Source of the DNA: Candidatus Goldiibacteriota bacterium HGW-Goldbacteria-1
GTDB lineage: Bacteria > Oederibacteriota > PGYV01
Assembly: GCA_002839855.1 (NCBI GenBank)
Contig: PGYV01000002.1
Location: 1-62,595, forward strand
Length of the DNA stretch: 62,595 nucleotides
Direction: 5' to 3'
Positions 16,805-25,411 of the stretch are shown piece by piece. The notes beneath the pieces are model-generated. The model was given only the letters and a program-made list of their open reading frames with translations, was not told the DNA's origin and did not search any database. The translations under genes and the position numbers were made by a program. Numbering within the stretch: the first letter of the stretch is position 1; every line of letters starts with the position of its first letter.

Positions 16805-16807
16805 GGT

Positions 16808-17860
16808 ATGTTAAAATTTTATGAAAATAGAAAAGTTTTAATTACCGGCTGTACCGGTTTTAAAGGGACGTGGTTGTCGCGGATTCTAATCAATACGGGA
16901 GCCGTGGTTACAGGATATGCTCTGGAACCGCCCACAGAACCCAGTCTTTTTAAATTGATAAAACTTAATAAACAAATGAAATCAATAACCGGGGATATAC
17001 GTGATATTGAAAAACTTTCAAAAACTATAATAAAAGAAAAACCGGAGATTGTTATCCATATGGCGGCACAGCCGCTTGTACGGGAATCCTATAAAGACCC
17101 TGTAACAACTTATGAAACCAACGTGATGGGCACGGTTAATATCCTGGAAGCGTGCAGAAAAGCGCCTTCTGTAAGGTCGATAGTTAATGTTACCACGGAT
17201 AAAGTGTACGAGAATAAGGAATGGGACAGGGGATATAATGAAGACGACGTTTTAAACGGGCATGACCCGTATTCCAATTCAAAATCGTGTTCAGAACTTG
17301 TTACAAGCAGCTACAAAAAGGCGTTTTATAACGAAATAGATAATCCGGCGCTTTCTTCCGCGCGTTCCGGAAATGTAATAGGCGGAGGGGATTTTTCGCA
17401 GGACAGGCTTATTCCGGATTGTTTTAGGGGTGCAAAAGCGGGCCAAAACGCGGTAATACGCAATCCGCAGTCCACAAGGCCTTACCAGCATGTGCTTGAC
17501 TGCCTGTCGGGTTATCTTTTGCTTGCCGAAAAACAGTATAATAAAAAATTATGCGGAAGTTATAATTTTGGACCTGCAGAAGGCGACTTTGTAAATAATG
17601 AAGAACTGGTAAAAATGTTCTGTGACGCGTGGGGTAATAATTTAAAGTATGAAAACAGGCCTGATAACGGCCCGCATGAAGCGCACTTTTTAAAGCTTGA
17701 TATAACAAAAGCAAAACAGGAATTAGGGTGGAAACCAAAGTTAAATGTGAAAACTGCTGTTGAAATGACCGCGCAGTGGTATAAGGCGTATTTGAATAAA
17801 GAAGATGTTGTTAAAATTATGGATCAGCAGATAAAGGATTATTTTGAAATAGCGGATTAA
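16808..17860 (+). CDS. rfbG: CDP-glucose 4,6-dehydratase
   Basis: A 350-residue NAD-dependent short-chain dehydrogenase/reductase that converts CDP-glucose to CDP-4-keto-6-deoxyglucose. NAD-binding TGCTGFKGTW lies near residue 14. The catalytic region has NVTTDKVYENKEW (Thr/Asp) and YSNSKSCSEL (Tyr-x3-Lys). The family marker VRESYKDPVTTYETNVMGT is present. Length matches characterised RfbG/DdhB. It starts 3 bp after rfbF with a weak ribosome binding site (ATAAGG), consistent with coupled translation. Its stop codon (ATTAAGCTATAGG) lies inside the first unit of array D. Confidence 0.95.
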   Translation: MLKFYENRKVLITGCTGFKGTWLSRILINTGAVVTGYALEPPTEPSLFKLIKLNKQMKSITGDIRDIEKLSKTIIKEKPEIVIHMAAQPLVRESYKDPVTTYETNVMGTVNILEACRKAPSVRSIVNVTTDKVYENKEWDRGYNEDDVLNGHDPYSNSKSCSELVTSSYKKAFYNEIDNPALSSARSGNVIGGGDFSQDRLIPDCFRGAKAGQNAVIRNPQSTRPYQHVLDCLSGYLLLAEKQYNKKLCGSYNFGPAEGDFVNNEELVKMFCDAWGNNLKYENRPDNGPHEAHFLKLDITKAKQELGWKPKLNVKTAVEMTAQWYKAYLNKEDVVKIMDQQIKDYFEIAD

Positions 17861-18078
17861 GCTATAGGCAATTAAGCAGAAGCGGAAGATTAAAACATAG
17901 CGATTTAAGCTATAGGCAATTAAGCAAAAGCGAGAAAAATAACGTATTAAGCTATAAGCAATTAAACATAAGCGAAAGATTTAAGATAGGTTTCGCTATA
18001 GCTTAAATGCTTAAACTGCTAAAGTGCTATGTTTAACGGTTTCGCTATAGCTTAAATGCTTAAACCGCTAAGGTGCTA
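17857..18078. repeat. AT-rich split array D between rfbG and rfbH
   Basis: Three direct units beginning TTAAGCTATAGGCAATTAAG (about 17857, 17906 and 17955) are followed by two units in opposite sense beginning GGTTTCGCTATAGCTTAAAT (about 17992 and 18040). TTAAGCTATA in the first half is complementary to TATAGCTTAA in the second, so the RNA can fold back on itself. The array fills the gap from the rfbG stop to about 20 bp before the rfbH start. Same architecture as families A and C, different sequence. Confidence 0.87.
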
Positions 18079-18101
18079 TTATTATATGATTGGAGTTGTT
18101 T

Positions 18102-19442
18102 ATGTCTAAAAACACAGAAAAACAGGGCCGCGCGCGGATACTTAAACAGGTTGAAGGTTACTATAAATCCTTTCATGTAAAGAAACCTTTTATTGAAGGG
18201 GAACGCATTCCTTATGCGTCGCGCGTTTATAATGAAAAAGAGATGACCAATCTTGTGGACTCATCGTTGGAATTCTGGCTTACCGCAGGCAGATATACCG
18301 CGCAGTTTGAAAAACAGTTTGCCGCGTTTCTGGGTATTAAGTACAGTCTTCTTGTAAACTCCGGCTCTTCGGCGAACCTTCTGGCGTTTATGGCGCTTAC
18401 ATCGCCGTTGTTAAAAGACAGGGCCATAAAAAGGGGCGATGAGATTATAACAGTTGCGGCGGGTTTTCCCACAACTGTCGCGCCTATAATTCAATATGGA
18501 GCTGTTCCTGTTTTTGTCGATGTTACTATTCCGCAGTATAATATAGACGTTAAGATGTTAAAAAACGCATTAACTAAAAAGACAAAAGCGGTTATGGCCG
18601 CGCATACCCTGGGCAACCCGTTTGACTTAAAAGCTGTCAAGAAATTCTGCAGGGACAATAACCTGTGGCTTATAGAAGATAACTGCGATTCACTGGGCTC
18701 CAAATATACAATAGACAGCAAAGAAAAATATACCGGAACAATAGGCGATATCGGCACATCAAGTTTCTACCCGCCGCACCATATGACAATGGGTGAAGGC
18801 GGCGCGGTTTATACGGATAATCCGCTGTTAAAAAAAATAGCCGCGTCAATGCGCGACTGGGGCCGCGACTGCGTATGCGCGTCCGGCCAGGACAACCTGT
18901 GCGGGCACCGTTTTGATAAACAGTTTGGTCAATTACCCAAAGGGTATGACCACAAGTATGTTTATTCACATTTTGGTTATAACCTGAAAGCCACGGATAT
19001 GCAGGCGGCAATAGGGTGCGCCCAGCTTGAAAAAATGCCCGATTTTATTAAAAAACGCGCGCATAACTGGGAATATTTAAGAAAAAATCTGGAATGCCTG
19101 AATGATATGCTGATTCTTCCGGAACCTGCAATAAATTCCAAACCTTCATGGTTTGGTTTTTTAATTACAATAAAAGAAAACGCGGGTATAAGCAGGGATG
19201 CAATTGTGCGCCATCTTGAATTTAAAAAGATTCAGACAAGGATGCTTTTCGCGGGAAATTTAATAAAGCACCCGTGTTTTGATGAAATGCGTAAGGCGAA
19301 AAAAGGGTACAAAACGGCGGGCAGGCTTGAAAACACGGACAGGATAATGAATGACACATTCTGGATAGGCGTATATCCCGGAATGACGGATAAAATGCTT
19401 AATGTGATGATAAAAGAACTTAAAACCGCGTGCGGAAAATGA
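18102..19442 (+). CDS. rfbH: CDP-4-keto-6-deoxyglucose 3-dehydrase (E1, RfbH type)
   Basis: A PMP-dependent [2Fe-2S] dehydrase that removes the C3 hydroxyl of CDP-4-keto-6-deoxyglucose. The fold is that of DegT/DnrJ aminotransferases, but the usual PLP lysine is replaced by His in YPPHHMTMGEGG (H226-H227), diagnostic of RfbH/ColD-type dehydrases. The Cys cluster RDCVCASGQDNLCGH fits the iron-sulfur site. An in-frame TTG at 18090 would add four residues, but ATG 18102 has TGGAG at 18091-18095 and is preferred (446 residues). The flavin/ferredoxin reductase partner E3 (RfbI/AscD) is absent from this window. The stop overlaps GtrA by 4 bp. Confidence 0.95.
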   Translation: MSKNTEKQGRARILKQVEGYYKSFHVKKPFIEGERIPYASRVYNEKEMTNLVDSSLEFWLTAGRYTAQFEKQFAAFLGIKYSLLVNSGSSANLLAFMALTSPLLKDRAIKRGDEIITVAAGFPTTVAPIIQYGAVPVFVDVTIPQYNIDVKMLKNALTKKTKAVMAAHTLGNPFDLKAVKKFCRDNNLWLIEDNCDSLGSKYTIDSKEKYTGTIGDIGTSSFYPPHHMTMGEGGAVYTDNPLLKKIAASMRDWGRDCVCASGQDNLCGHRFDKQFGQLPKGYDHKYVYSHFGYNLKATDMQAAIGCAQLEKMPDFIKKRAHNWEYLRKNLECLNDMLILPEPAINSKPSWFGFLITIKENAGISRDAIVRHLEFKKIQTRMLFAGNLIKHPCFDEMRKAKKGYKTAGRLENTDRIMNDTFWIGVYPGMTDKMLNVMIKELKTACGK

Positions 19443-19861
19443 AACAGTTCTGTGATAAAATATTTTCAGACAGGAAAATAAGGTTTTTGTTTGTGGGAGT
19501 TTTAAATACAATTTTTGGATATCTTGTGTATGCATTATTTATTCATCTGGGCATGCATTATCTGCTGGCGCAGTTTTTTGGAAGCATACTGGCAATAGCG
19601 CACAGTTACCTGTGGAACAAATATTTTACATTTAAAAGCCCGGACAAATCATGGGCTGAAGTAATGCGGTTTATCTTTGTGTATGCTGTCAGCTATGTTT
19701 TGAATATGGCATTGCTTTACGTCATGATAGATATTTACGGAATCAGCGCGTATATAGCGGGCGCAATAGGGATTTTTATAACAACATTAATAAGCTATTT
19801 TGGCCATAAAAAAATAAGTTTCAGGAGAGTTGTGACTGATGGCAGAAAAAGCGAAATATAG
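19439..19861 (+). CDS. GtrA-family membrane protein
   Basis: About 140 residues with four hydrophobic segments, typical of GtrA: KIRFLFVGVLNTIFGYLVY, YLLAQFFGSILAIAHSYLWNKYFTF, FIFVYAVSYVLNMALLY and AGAIGIFITTLISYFGHKKISF. GtrA proteins are proposed flippases for polyprenyl-phosphate-linked sugars, acting with a GtrB glycosyltransferase and a GT-C enzyme. Those partners are plausibly the GT2 at 25412 and the GT-C proteins downstream. ATG 19439 overlaps the rfbH stop as ATGA; an in-frame GTG at 19430 is less likely. The 3' end overlaps the TPP-enzyme start by 23 bp. Confidence 0.9.
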   Translation: MKQFCDKIFSDRKIRFLFVGVLNTIFGYLVYALFIHLGMHYLLAQFFGSILAIAHSYLWNKYFTFKSPDKSWAEVMRFIFVYAVSYVLNMALLYVMIDIYGISAYIAGAIGIFITTLISYFGHKKISFRRVVTDGRKSEI

Positions 19862-21653
19862 GGTTTCTGATTTTATTGTAGAAACACTTTATAGTAAAGG
19901 GATTTCGGATGTGTTTCTGTTATCCGGTGGGGGCGTCATGCACTTGATAGACGCTGTAGGCAGGTCAGAAAAGGTTAATTTTATTGCAAACTTACATGAA
20001 CAAGCATGCGGTTATGCAGCCGAAGGTTATGCAAGGATAAGAAATAATCTTGCGGCATGTATTGTTACAACCGGTCCGGGCGGGACAAATGCTCTTACCC
20101 CTTTAATCAATTGTTGGCTTGATTCTGTTCCGGTGGTTTTCATATCGGGTCAGGTTAAACTTGAAAATACAATATATAAAAATCCGGGTTTGCGCCAATT
20201 TGGGGATCAGGAAATTAATATTGTTGATATGGCAAAACCTGTAAGCAAATATGCGGTTATGATAACAGAAATTTCAAAGGTAAAATATGAACTGCAGAAA
20301 GCTATTTATTTCGCCAGGGAAGGCCGTCCGGGGCCGGTATGGATAGATGTGCCGCTTGATATACAGGCAGCTGAATATAATCCGGATTTATATGAATCCT
20401 TTGTACCTCCGCAGTCTGTGAAAAAAGGGGACTTGAAAATAGTTGTAGGGAAGGTTATTGAAAAAATAGCTGCTTCAAAAAGGCCGCTTATTATCGCAGG
20501 GCAGGGAATAAGACTTGCCGGGGCAATAGCAGAATTTGAAAAACTTAATAAAATACTAAATATTCCTGTTGTCACATCCATACTGGGAAAAGATATTTTG
20601 CCTTACGAAGACGAATTATGCACGGGTTTACCGGGGATAGCAGGACAGCGTGGTGCTAATTTTGCGTGCGCAAACTGCGATGTTATTTTGTCGATAGGTT
20701 CAAGGCTTATGCTGCGTCAGATTGGTTTTAATTATAATTTGTTTGCGCGTAATGCGTACAAGATTGTAGTTGATATAGACGGTAATGAGGCTAAGAAAAC
20801 TTCTGTGGCGGCTGATATGCCGCTTGAATATGATGCCGGTGATTTTATTAAAGAAATGCTGAAGCAGATTGAAGAAAAGAAAGGATTAAATAATGATATT
20901 TCTGACTGGCGTGGTAAGTGTTCTTCGTGGCACATCGAATATAATGTAGTTGAAAAAGAATTCCGCGAGCAGAAAAAATTCATAAATTCACACTTTTTTG
21001 CTGAAAAATTCTCGCAAATGTCGCAGGAAGACGATGTTGTTGTTACTTCAAACGGAACTGCCTATATTGCCGCGCTTCAGGGATACAGGGTTAAAAAGGG
21101 ACAAAGGCTTATATACAATAAAGCTTCAGCTCCAATGGGATTCGGATTGCCGGCGGCGATAGGTGCCTGTGTGGCTAACGGGAAAAAAACTGTGTATTGT
21201 TTTGAAAATGACGGTTCTCTTCAGATGAACATTCAGGAGCTTCAGACGATTAAACACTATGAATTACCCGTGAAAATGGTTGTTTTCAACAATGACGGGT
21301 ATCTTTCAATTAAACTTACACAAAAAACTTTCTTCCCGGATAACTATACAGCGTGCGACCCATCGTGTGGAGTAACGGCTCCTGATTTGAAGAAGATATG
21401 CCGCGCTTATGAATTGCCATATTTGCGGTTAGAGAATAGAAAAGATATGGATAAAATTATAAAGAAATTCATGAAGTATAAAGGACAGGTTATTCTTGAG
21501 GTTATTATGGATCCATGGCAGGAATTTCTTCCGAAAGTGACATCTGTCATGCGTGCAGACGGAACAATGCTTTCCAAACCTTTAGAAGATATGTATCCCT
21601 TTCTTGACAGGGAAGAATTCAAACGAAATATGATAGTTGATATTATAGAATAA
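19839..21653 (+). CDS. TPP-dependent enzyme, acetolactate-synthase / YerE-like
   Basis: A 604-residue thiamine-diphosphate enzyme with the three domains of acetolactate synthase. The catalytic Glu is in NLHEQACGYAAEGYAR (E54), TGPGGTNALTPL follows, and the TPP/Mg motif is ENDGSLQMNIQ...NND near 460-490. Housekeeping acetolactate synthase is unlikely, because the gene sits between gtrA and other sugar genes and no small subunit is present. The known precedent is YerE, which transfers a two-carbon acetyl unit from pyruvate to C4 of a CDP-4-keto-dideoxyhexose in yersiniose synthesis. That fits with rfbFGH upstream. AGGAGA precedes the ATG. Exact substrate is inference. Confidence 0.85.
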   Translation: MAEKAKYRVSDFIVETLYSKGISDVFLLSGGGVMHLIDAVGRSEKVNFIANLHEQACGYAAEGYARIRNNLAACIVTTGPGGTNALTPLINCWLDSVPVVFISGQVKLENTIYKNPGLRQFGDQEINIVDMAKPVSKYAVMITEISKVKYELQKAIYFAREGRPGPVWIDVPLDIQAAEYNPDLYESFVPPQSVKKGDLKIVVGKVIEKIAASKRPLIIAGQGIRLAGAIAEFEKLNKILNIPVVTSILGKDILPYEDELCTGLPGIAGQRGANFACANCDVILSIGSRLMLRQIGFNYNLFARNAYKIVVDIDGNEAKKTSVAADMPLEYDAGDFIKEMLKQIEEKKGLNNDISDWRGKCSSWHIEYNVVEKEFREQKKFINSHFFAEKFSQMSQEDDVVVTSNGTAYIAALQGYRVKKGQRLIYNKASAPMGFGLPAAIGACVANGKKTVYCFENDGSLQMNIQELQTIKHYELPVKMVVFNNDGYLSIKLTQKTFFPDNYTACDPSCGVTAPDLKKICRAYELPYLRLENRKDMDKIIKKFMKYKGQVILEVIMDPWQEFLPKVTSVMRADGTMLSKPLEDMYPFLDREEFKRNMIVDIIE

Positions 21654-21667
21654 AAGGAGGCTTGAAA

Positions 21668-22480
21668 ATGCTGCACAGTGAAAAGCTAATGTTTGAAACG
21701 TTGAAAAAGTTAAGAGATGAATTTGGAGTGGAAGCAATTAAAGCGGAGTTTGAAGCTGAAGGTTCAAGAACGGATGAACTTGTTAAACTTAATGAAATTG
21801 TATTCAGGGCTAATCTGGATATGTTTATCAAGATTGGCGGCTGCGAAGCTGTAAGGGATATTGACCAGTGCATGCTTTTGGGTGCAAAAGGAATAATGGC
21901 GCCTATGATAGAGACTCCTTTTGCCATGTCAAAGTTTAAAGCTGCTGCATGCAAAGTTTATACTGCAGAAGAAAGGAAAGATATTGAATTTATAATAAAT
22001 GCAGAGACAAAAACAATGCATCAGAATATAAATGAGATATATGATGAAGGAAAAGGTTTTATTAATACTGTTGTAATCGGCAGGGTTGACCTTTCCGGTT
22101 CTATGGGAATACCAAGAGACCAAATAAACAATGATGAGATGTTTAAAGCTACCAAAGATATACTTGAAGTCTCCCGCAAGTACGGTTTTATTTGCGCGGT
22201 CGGTGGCGATATATCAAATATAGAAGCAGTTCCTTTTATACTGAAACTTGAAGACTATATAGAAAGGATAGAAACCAGGAAGGTGATATTTAATCTCAAG
22301 AATGTAAAAAACAAGTTAAAGGAAGCAGTTCTTACTGCAATACAATTTGAATACTATTATCTAAAAAATAAAGAATCATTTTATGAACGAATGGCCAGAG
22401 AAGACAAGGATAGAATACAAAAATTTGAAAAAAGACTGGCTATTGCAAAAACAGAATGCGAAGGGCTAAAAGATGTTTGA
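21668..22480 (+). CDS. HpcH/HpaI-like aldolase / citrate-lyase-family protein
   Basis: A 270-residue TIM-barrel protein of the aldolase/citrate-lyase superfamily. The metal-binding Glu lies in GIMAPMIETPFAMSKFKAA and the Asp in VIGRVDLSGSMGIP; KIGGCEAVRDI precedes them. Family members make or cleave carbon-carbon bonds next to pyruvate or acyl-CoA. With a pyruvate-using TPP enzyme directly upstream, a role in building or cleaving a sugar side chain is possible but unproven. The start is ATG 21668 because AAGGAGG (21654-21660) is 7 bp upstream; an in-frame TTG at 21662 is too close. It overlaps the HAD-IIA gene by 8 bp. Confidence 0.8.
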   Translation: MLHSEKLMFETLKKLRDEFGVEAIKAEFEAEGSRTDELVKLNEIVFRANLDMFIKIGGCEAVRDIDQCMLLGAKGIMAPMIETPFAMSKFKAAACKVYTAEERKDIEFIINAETKTMHQNINEIYDEGKGFINTVVIGRVDLSGSMGIPRDQINNDEMFKATKDILEVSRKYGFICAVGGDISNIEAVPFILKLEDYIERIETRKVIFNLKNVKNKLKEAVLTAIQFEYYYLKNKESFYERMAREDKDRIQKFEKRLAIAKTECEGLKDV

Positions 22481-23234
22481 AAATATTAAGGCAGTTGCAT
22501 TTGATTTGGATGGGACAATATACGTAGGTGACAGCCTTGTTCCGGGAGCATCGGAATTGACGGGTTATTTGAAAAACAAAGGTATTGATGTTTTTTATTT
22601 TACAAATAATTCTACAAAGACAAGAAATCAGATATTTGAAAAGTTACAGAAACTTGGTTTGTCCGTTGAAATCAACGTAGTTTATAGTTCAGCTTACGCG
22701 GCAGGGTTATACCTTAAAGAAAAAGGGTACAGTGCTGTATACTGCTGTGGTTCAAAAGGCCTGCGTAATGAAATAGAAGCTAATGGTACGGAATGTGTAA
22801 ACGACGGTTCTAAAAAAATTCAAGCTGTGGTTGTGGGCCTTGATAACACGTTTGATTATCAAAAAATGACAAATGGTTTGAATTTATTAAGAGGTGATGA
22901 TTGCAAATTTATCGTTTGCAATAAAGACAGGACATACCCGGTTGAGGGTGGCGTTTTAATGCCGGGATGCGGTCCGATAGTTGCCGCATTGGAAAACGCT
23001 TCAGGCAGAACCCCGGATGTAATTATAGGCAAACCGGAAACTTATATGCTTGAACTTCTTTGCCGGGACTGGAAAATGGAACCCAAACAGGTGCTTGTTG
23101 TAGGCGATACATATGACAGTGATATAGCGATGGCAAAAAAAGCCGGCGCAGAAGCAGTTTTTATAACTGGGAATGATGGAAGGGATGATGTAATAAGCAT
23201 AACCTCAATATCTGGTTTAAAAGCAATTATATAA
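22473..23234 (+). CDS. HAD-IIA (NagD-like) phosphatase
   Basis: A 253-residue HAD phosphatase of subclass IIA. Motif I is AFDLDGTIYVGD (D10, D12), motif II FTNNSTKT, motif III the Lys in IIGKPE, and motif IV VVGDTYDSDIAMAKKAG. The C2-type cap between motifs II and III is complete. NagD-like enzymes act on small sugar phosphates, pyridoxal phosphate or glycerol phosphate. Overlap with the aldolase gene (8 bp) suggests the aldolase product or substrate is a phosphate ester. Substrate unknown. Confidence 0.9.
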   Translation: MFENIKAVAFDLDGTIYVGDSLVPGASELTGYLKNKGIDVFYFTNNSTKTRNQIFEKLQKLGLSVEINVVYSSAYAAGLYLKEKGYSAVYCCGSKGLRNEIEANGTECVNDGSKKIQAVVVGLDNTFDYQKMTNGLNLLRGDDCKFIVCNKDRTYPVEGGVLMPGCGPIVAALENASGRTPDVIIGKPETYMLELLCRDWKMEPKQVLVVGDTYDSDIAMAKKAGAEAVFITGNDGRDDVISITSISGLKAII

Positions 23235-23245
23235 GAAATTTTAAA

Positions 23246-23277
23246 TTAACAGGACGAGTATACTTTATATTAAAGTA
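23246..23277 (+). promoter_or_regulatory. Weak promoter-like / palindromic site before the methyltransferase gene
   Basis: TTAACA (23246-23251), a 16-bp spacer, then TATTAA (23268-23273), overlapping a perfect 7-bp palindrome TACTTTA-TAT-TAAAGTA (23261-23277). It lies in the 75-bp gap that breaks the otherwise overlapping sugar genes. It could be a promoter with an operator, or just AT-rich spacer. Confidence 0.3.
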
Positions 23278-23309
23278 AAAATAATAATGGAAACGTTAGG
23301 AGAGAAAGA

Positions 23310-24473
23310 ATGAAAAAGCATCTTTTACGTTCGTGTCCGGTATGCAATAACATAAATGAGGGTGAAGTTTTGCATACGCAATCTTTTACATTCCCACAGG
23401 GACATATTTTATCTGAAGTAAAAGAATACGATATTGTATCCTGTATGGAATGCGGTTTTGTTTTTGCAGATACTGGAGCACCGCAGGAATTGTATGATAA
23501 GTATTACGCTGAAATGTCTAAATACGAAATGAATTATAGTAATGTTGAATTAGACAGGTTTATGTCTACGGCTAAGTTAATAAAGTCATTAATTCAAGAT
23601 GATAAAATTAAAGTAATTGATGTGGGGGCCGGCAATGGAGGGTTGCTAATGGCGTTAAAAAGTCTGGGGAATACAAATCTGAATGCGTTGGATCCTTCTG
23701 AAAAATGTATTAATATTATAAAGAAAAATGGCATGAATGGTTTTTTAGGCACAATATTTAAGCATGAAATCAAAGAAAAATACGATTTAATTATTCTAAG
23801 TCATGTTTTGGAACACATAAAAGATGTTAATGATGCGATAGATAAATTATCATTATTACTCAATGATGATGGGATGCTGTATATAGAAACTCCTGATGCT
23901 GCCTCGTATTATAATAATTATTTTGTTCCTTATCATTATTTTGATATGGAACATATTAATCACTTTGAAGAAACATCACTGATAAACCTTGGCTTTAATA
24001 AAGGATTTGGTGTGATAAGTCTTGGAAAAAAGTTAATCGAACTAAGTGTTCAGGTAAAATATCCCGCGATCTATGTGTTGTATAAAAAAACAGGCATTAA
24101 TAGTACTTGGAATAATCATGCTAGAATTTGTGTAAATAAATACATAAAGTTGTCAGAAGAAGAAAAAAAAGTTTATGTTGTTATCGAGGAATTAATGAAA
24201 GAAAAAAAGAAAATCATAATCTGGGGAGCCGGCAGCTATACTATGAGGCTTTTAAAGAATAGTGCATTAGAAAATTGTAACATCATAGCGTATGTGGATA
24301 ATGATCCTAAAAAACAAGGATTGATAATGAATGGCAAACCTATCGTGTCGCCTGACGAAATCCGCCAGATGGATGAAGGGGCGATAATTGCAATATGTTC
24401 AGCTATTTATAAAGCTGAAATATCCGAAGAAATTAAAAATATGAAATTAAGCAATAAGACAGTGTTAATTTAG
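23310..24473 (+). CDS. SAM-dependent C-methyltransferase-like protein with zinc-binding domain
   Basis: A 387-residue protein in three parts. The N-terminal zinc-binding module has CPVCNN and CMECGFVFAD. The class I SAM-binding core has IDVGAGNGGLL, LDPSEK and DLIILSHVLEHIKD. The C-terminal Rossmann-like domain has IIWGAGSYTMRLLK...AYVDNDPKKQG. This order matches sugar C-methyltransferases of the TylC3/NovU type, though many homologues in O-antigen clusters are uncharacterised. The coding region is visibly more AT-rich than its neighbours and has its own gap upstream, suggesting separate acquisition. AGGAGAG precedes the ATG. Confidence 0.82.
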   Translation: MKKHLLRSCPVCNNINEGEVLHTQSFTFPQGHILSEVKEYDIVSCMECGFVFADTGAPQELYDKYYAEMSKYEMNYSNVELDRFMSTAKLIKSLIQDDKIKVIDVGAGNGGLLMALKSLGNTNLNALDPSEKCINIIKKNGMNGFLGTIFKHEIKEKYDLIILSHVLEHIKDVNDAIDKLSLLLNDDGMLYIETPDAASYYNNYFVPYHYFDMEHINHFEETSLINLGFNKGFGVISLGKKLIELSVQVKYPAIYVLYKKTGINSTWNNHARICVNKYIKLSEEEKKVYVVIEELMKEKKKIIIWGAGSYTMRLLKNSALENCNIIAYVDNDPKKQGLIMNGKPIVSPDEIRQMDEGAIIAICSAIYKAEISEEIKNMKLSNKTVLI

Positions 24474-24498
24474 CGCTTTTATAAAACGGAGCTTAAAT

Positions 24499-25410
24499 TT
24501 GAAAAGTGTAATTGTTACAGGTGCAACAGGCGCTATTGGTAATGCCCTCATTGAATTTCTAAAAAATGCGGGTATGGATATTAATGTTGTTGTCAGAAAA
24601 GGTTCGTCAAGAAACAGCGGCATACTTTCAGATAAAAACATAAAAGTGATTGAATGCGGGCTGGAAAATATAAAAACAATAAAAGATTCCGTTGGGAAAT
24701 GTGATGTTTTTTTTCATCTTGGATGGGCAGATACCGATAAAGAAGGGCGTAATTCTGCTGAAAAACAAAGAAAGAATATAGATTATACTCTTGCCGCGGT
24801 TGAGGCGGCATCATCAGTGGGATGCACTGTTTTTGTAGGCGCGGGCTCACAGGCAGAGTATGGAAGATACAACGTACCGATATGCGAAGATTTTGCACTT
24901 AAACCGGAAACTGAATATGGACGGGCAAAAGCCGAAGCATGCGTGAAAAGCAGGGAACTTTGCTTAAAAACCGGCATCAGGCATGTCTGGACAAGGATAT
25001 TCAGCGTTTATGGGCCGCATGACGCGGAAAGTACTCTGATTATGTACCTTATAAAGACGCTTTTAAAGGATGAAAAACCCGCGCTGTCTGCCTGCACGCA
25101 GACCTGGGATTATCTATATTCGGCAGACTGTGCCAGGGCGCTGTTTCTTCTTGCGGAAAAAGGTATTAATGGGGAAGTCTATAATATTGGTGGCGGCGAA
25201 TGCCGTAAATTGATAGAATATGTCAAAATATTAAGGGATGTTATAAATCCTAAAGCGCAGCTTGGGTTAGGCGAAGTTAAAACGCCGCCAGAGGGCTTAA
25301 TGAATTTATGTGCGGATATTTCAAAGTTGAAGCGTGATACGGGTTTTATGCCGCAATTAAATTTTGAAGATGGAATAAAAGAGACAATAAAATGGGTGAA
25401 GGGAGTATAA
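24499..25410 (+). CDS. NAD(P)-dependent sugar epimerase/dehydratase-family oxidoreductase
   Basis: A 303-residue extended short-chain dehydrogenase. The N-terminal dinucleotide motif is VTGATGAIGNALI. GAGSQAEYGRY and YGRAKAEACVKSRE supply the Ser/Tyr-x3-Lys triad. RIFSVYGPHD and VYNIGGGE are standard family elements. By position it is the candidate final C4 ketoreductase or epimerase of the CDP-sugar route, comparable to YerF/Tyv/Prt-like proteins; which one cannot be decided. The start is TTG with CGGAGC (24487-24492) as ribosome binding site. The GT2 gene starts 1 bp after its stop. Confidence 0.85.
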   Translation: MKSVIVTGATGAIGNALIEFLKNAGMDINVVVRKGSSRNSGILSDKNIKVIECGLENIKTIKDSVGKCDVFFHLGWADTDKEGRNSAEKQRKNIDYTLAAVEAASSVGCTVFVGAGSQAEYGRYNVPICEDFALKPETEYGRAKAEACVKSRELCLKTGIRHVWTRIFSVYGPHDAESTLIMYLIKTLLKDEKPALSACTQTWDYLYSADCARALFLLAEKGINGEVYNIGGGECRKLIEYVKILRDVINPKAQLGLGEVKTPPEGLMNLCADISKLKRDTGFMPQLNFEDGIKETIKWVKGV

Positions 25411-25411
25411 A

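Noticed and set aside
19839-21653. Housekeeping acetolactate synthase for branched-chain amino acids
   Set aside because: No regulatory subunit or ilv neighbours; it is embedded in the sugar operon with a 23-bp overlap with gtrA.
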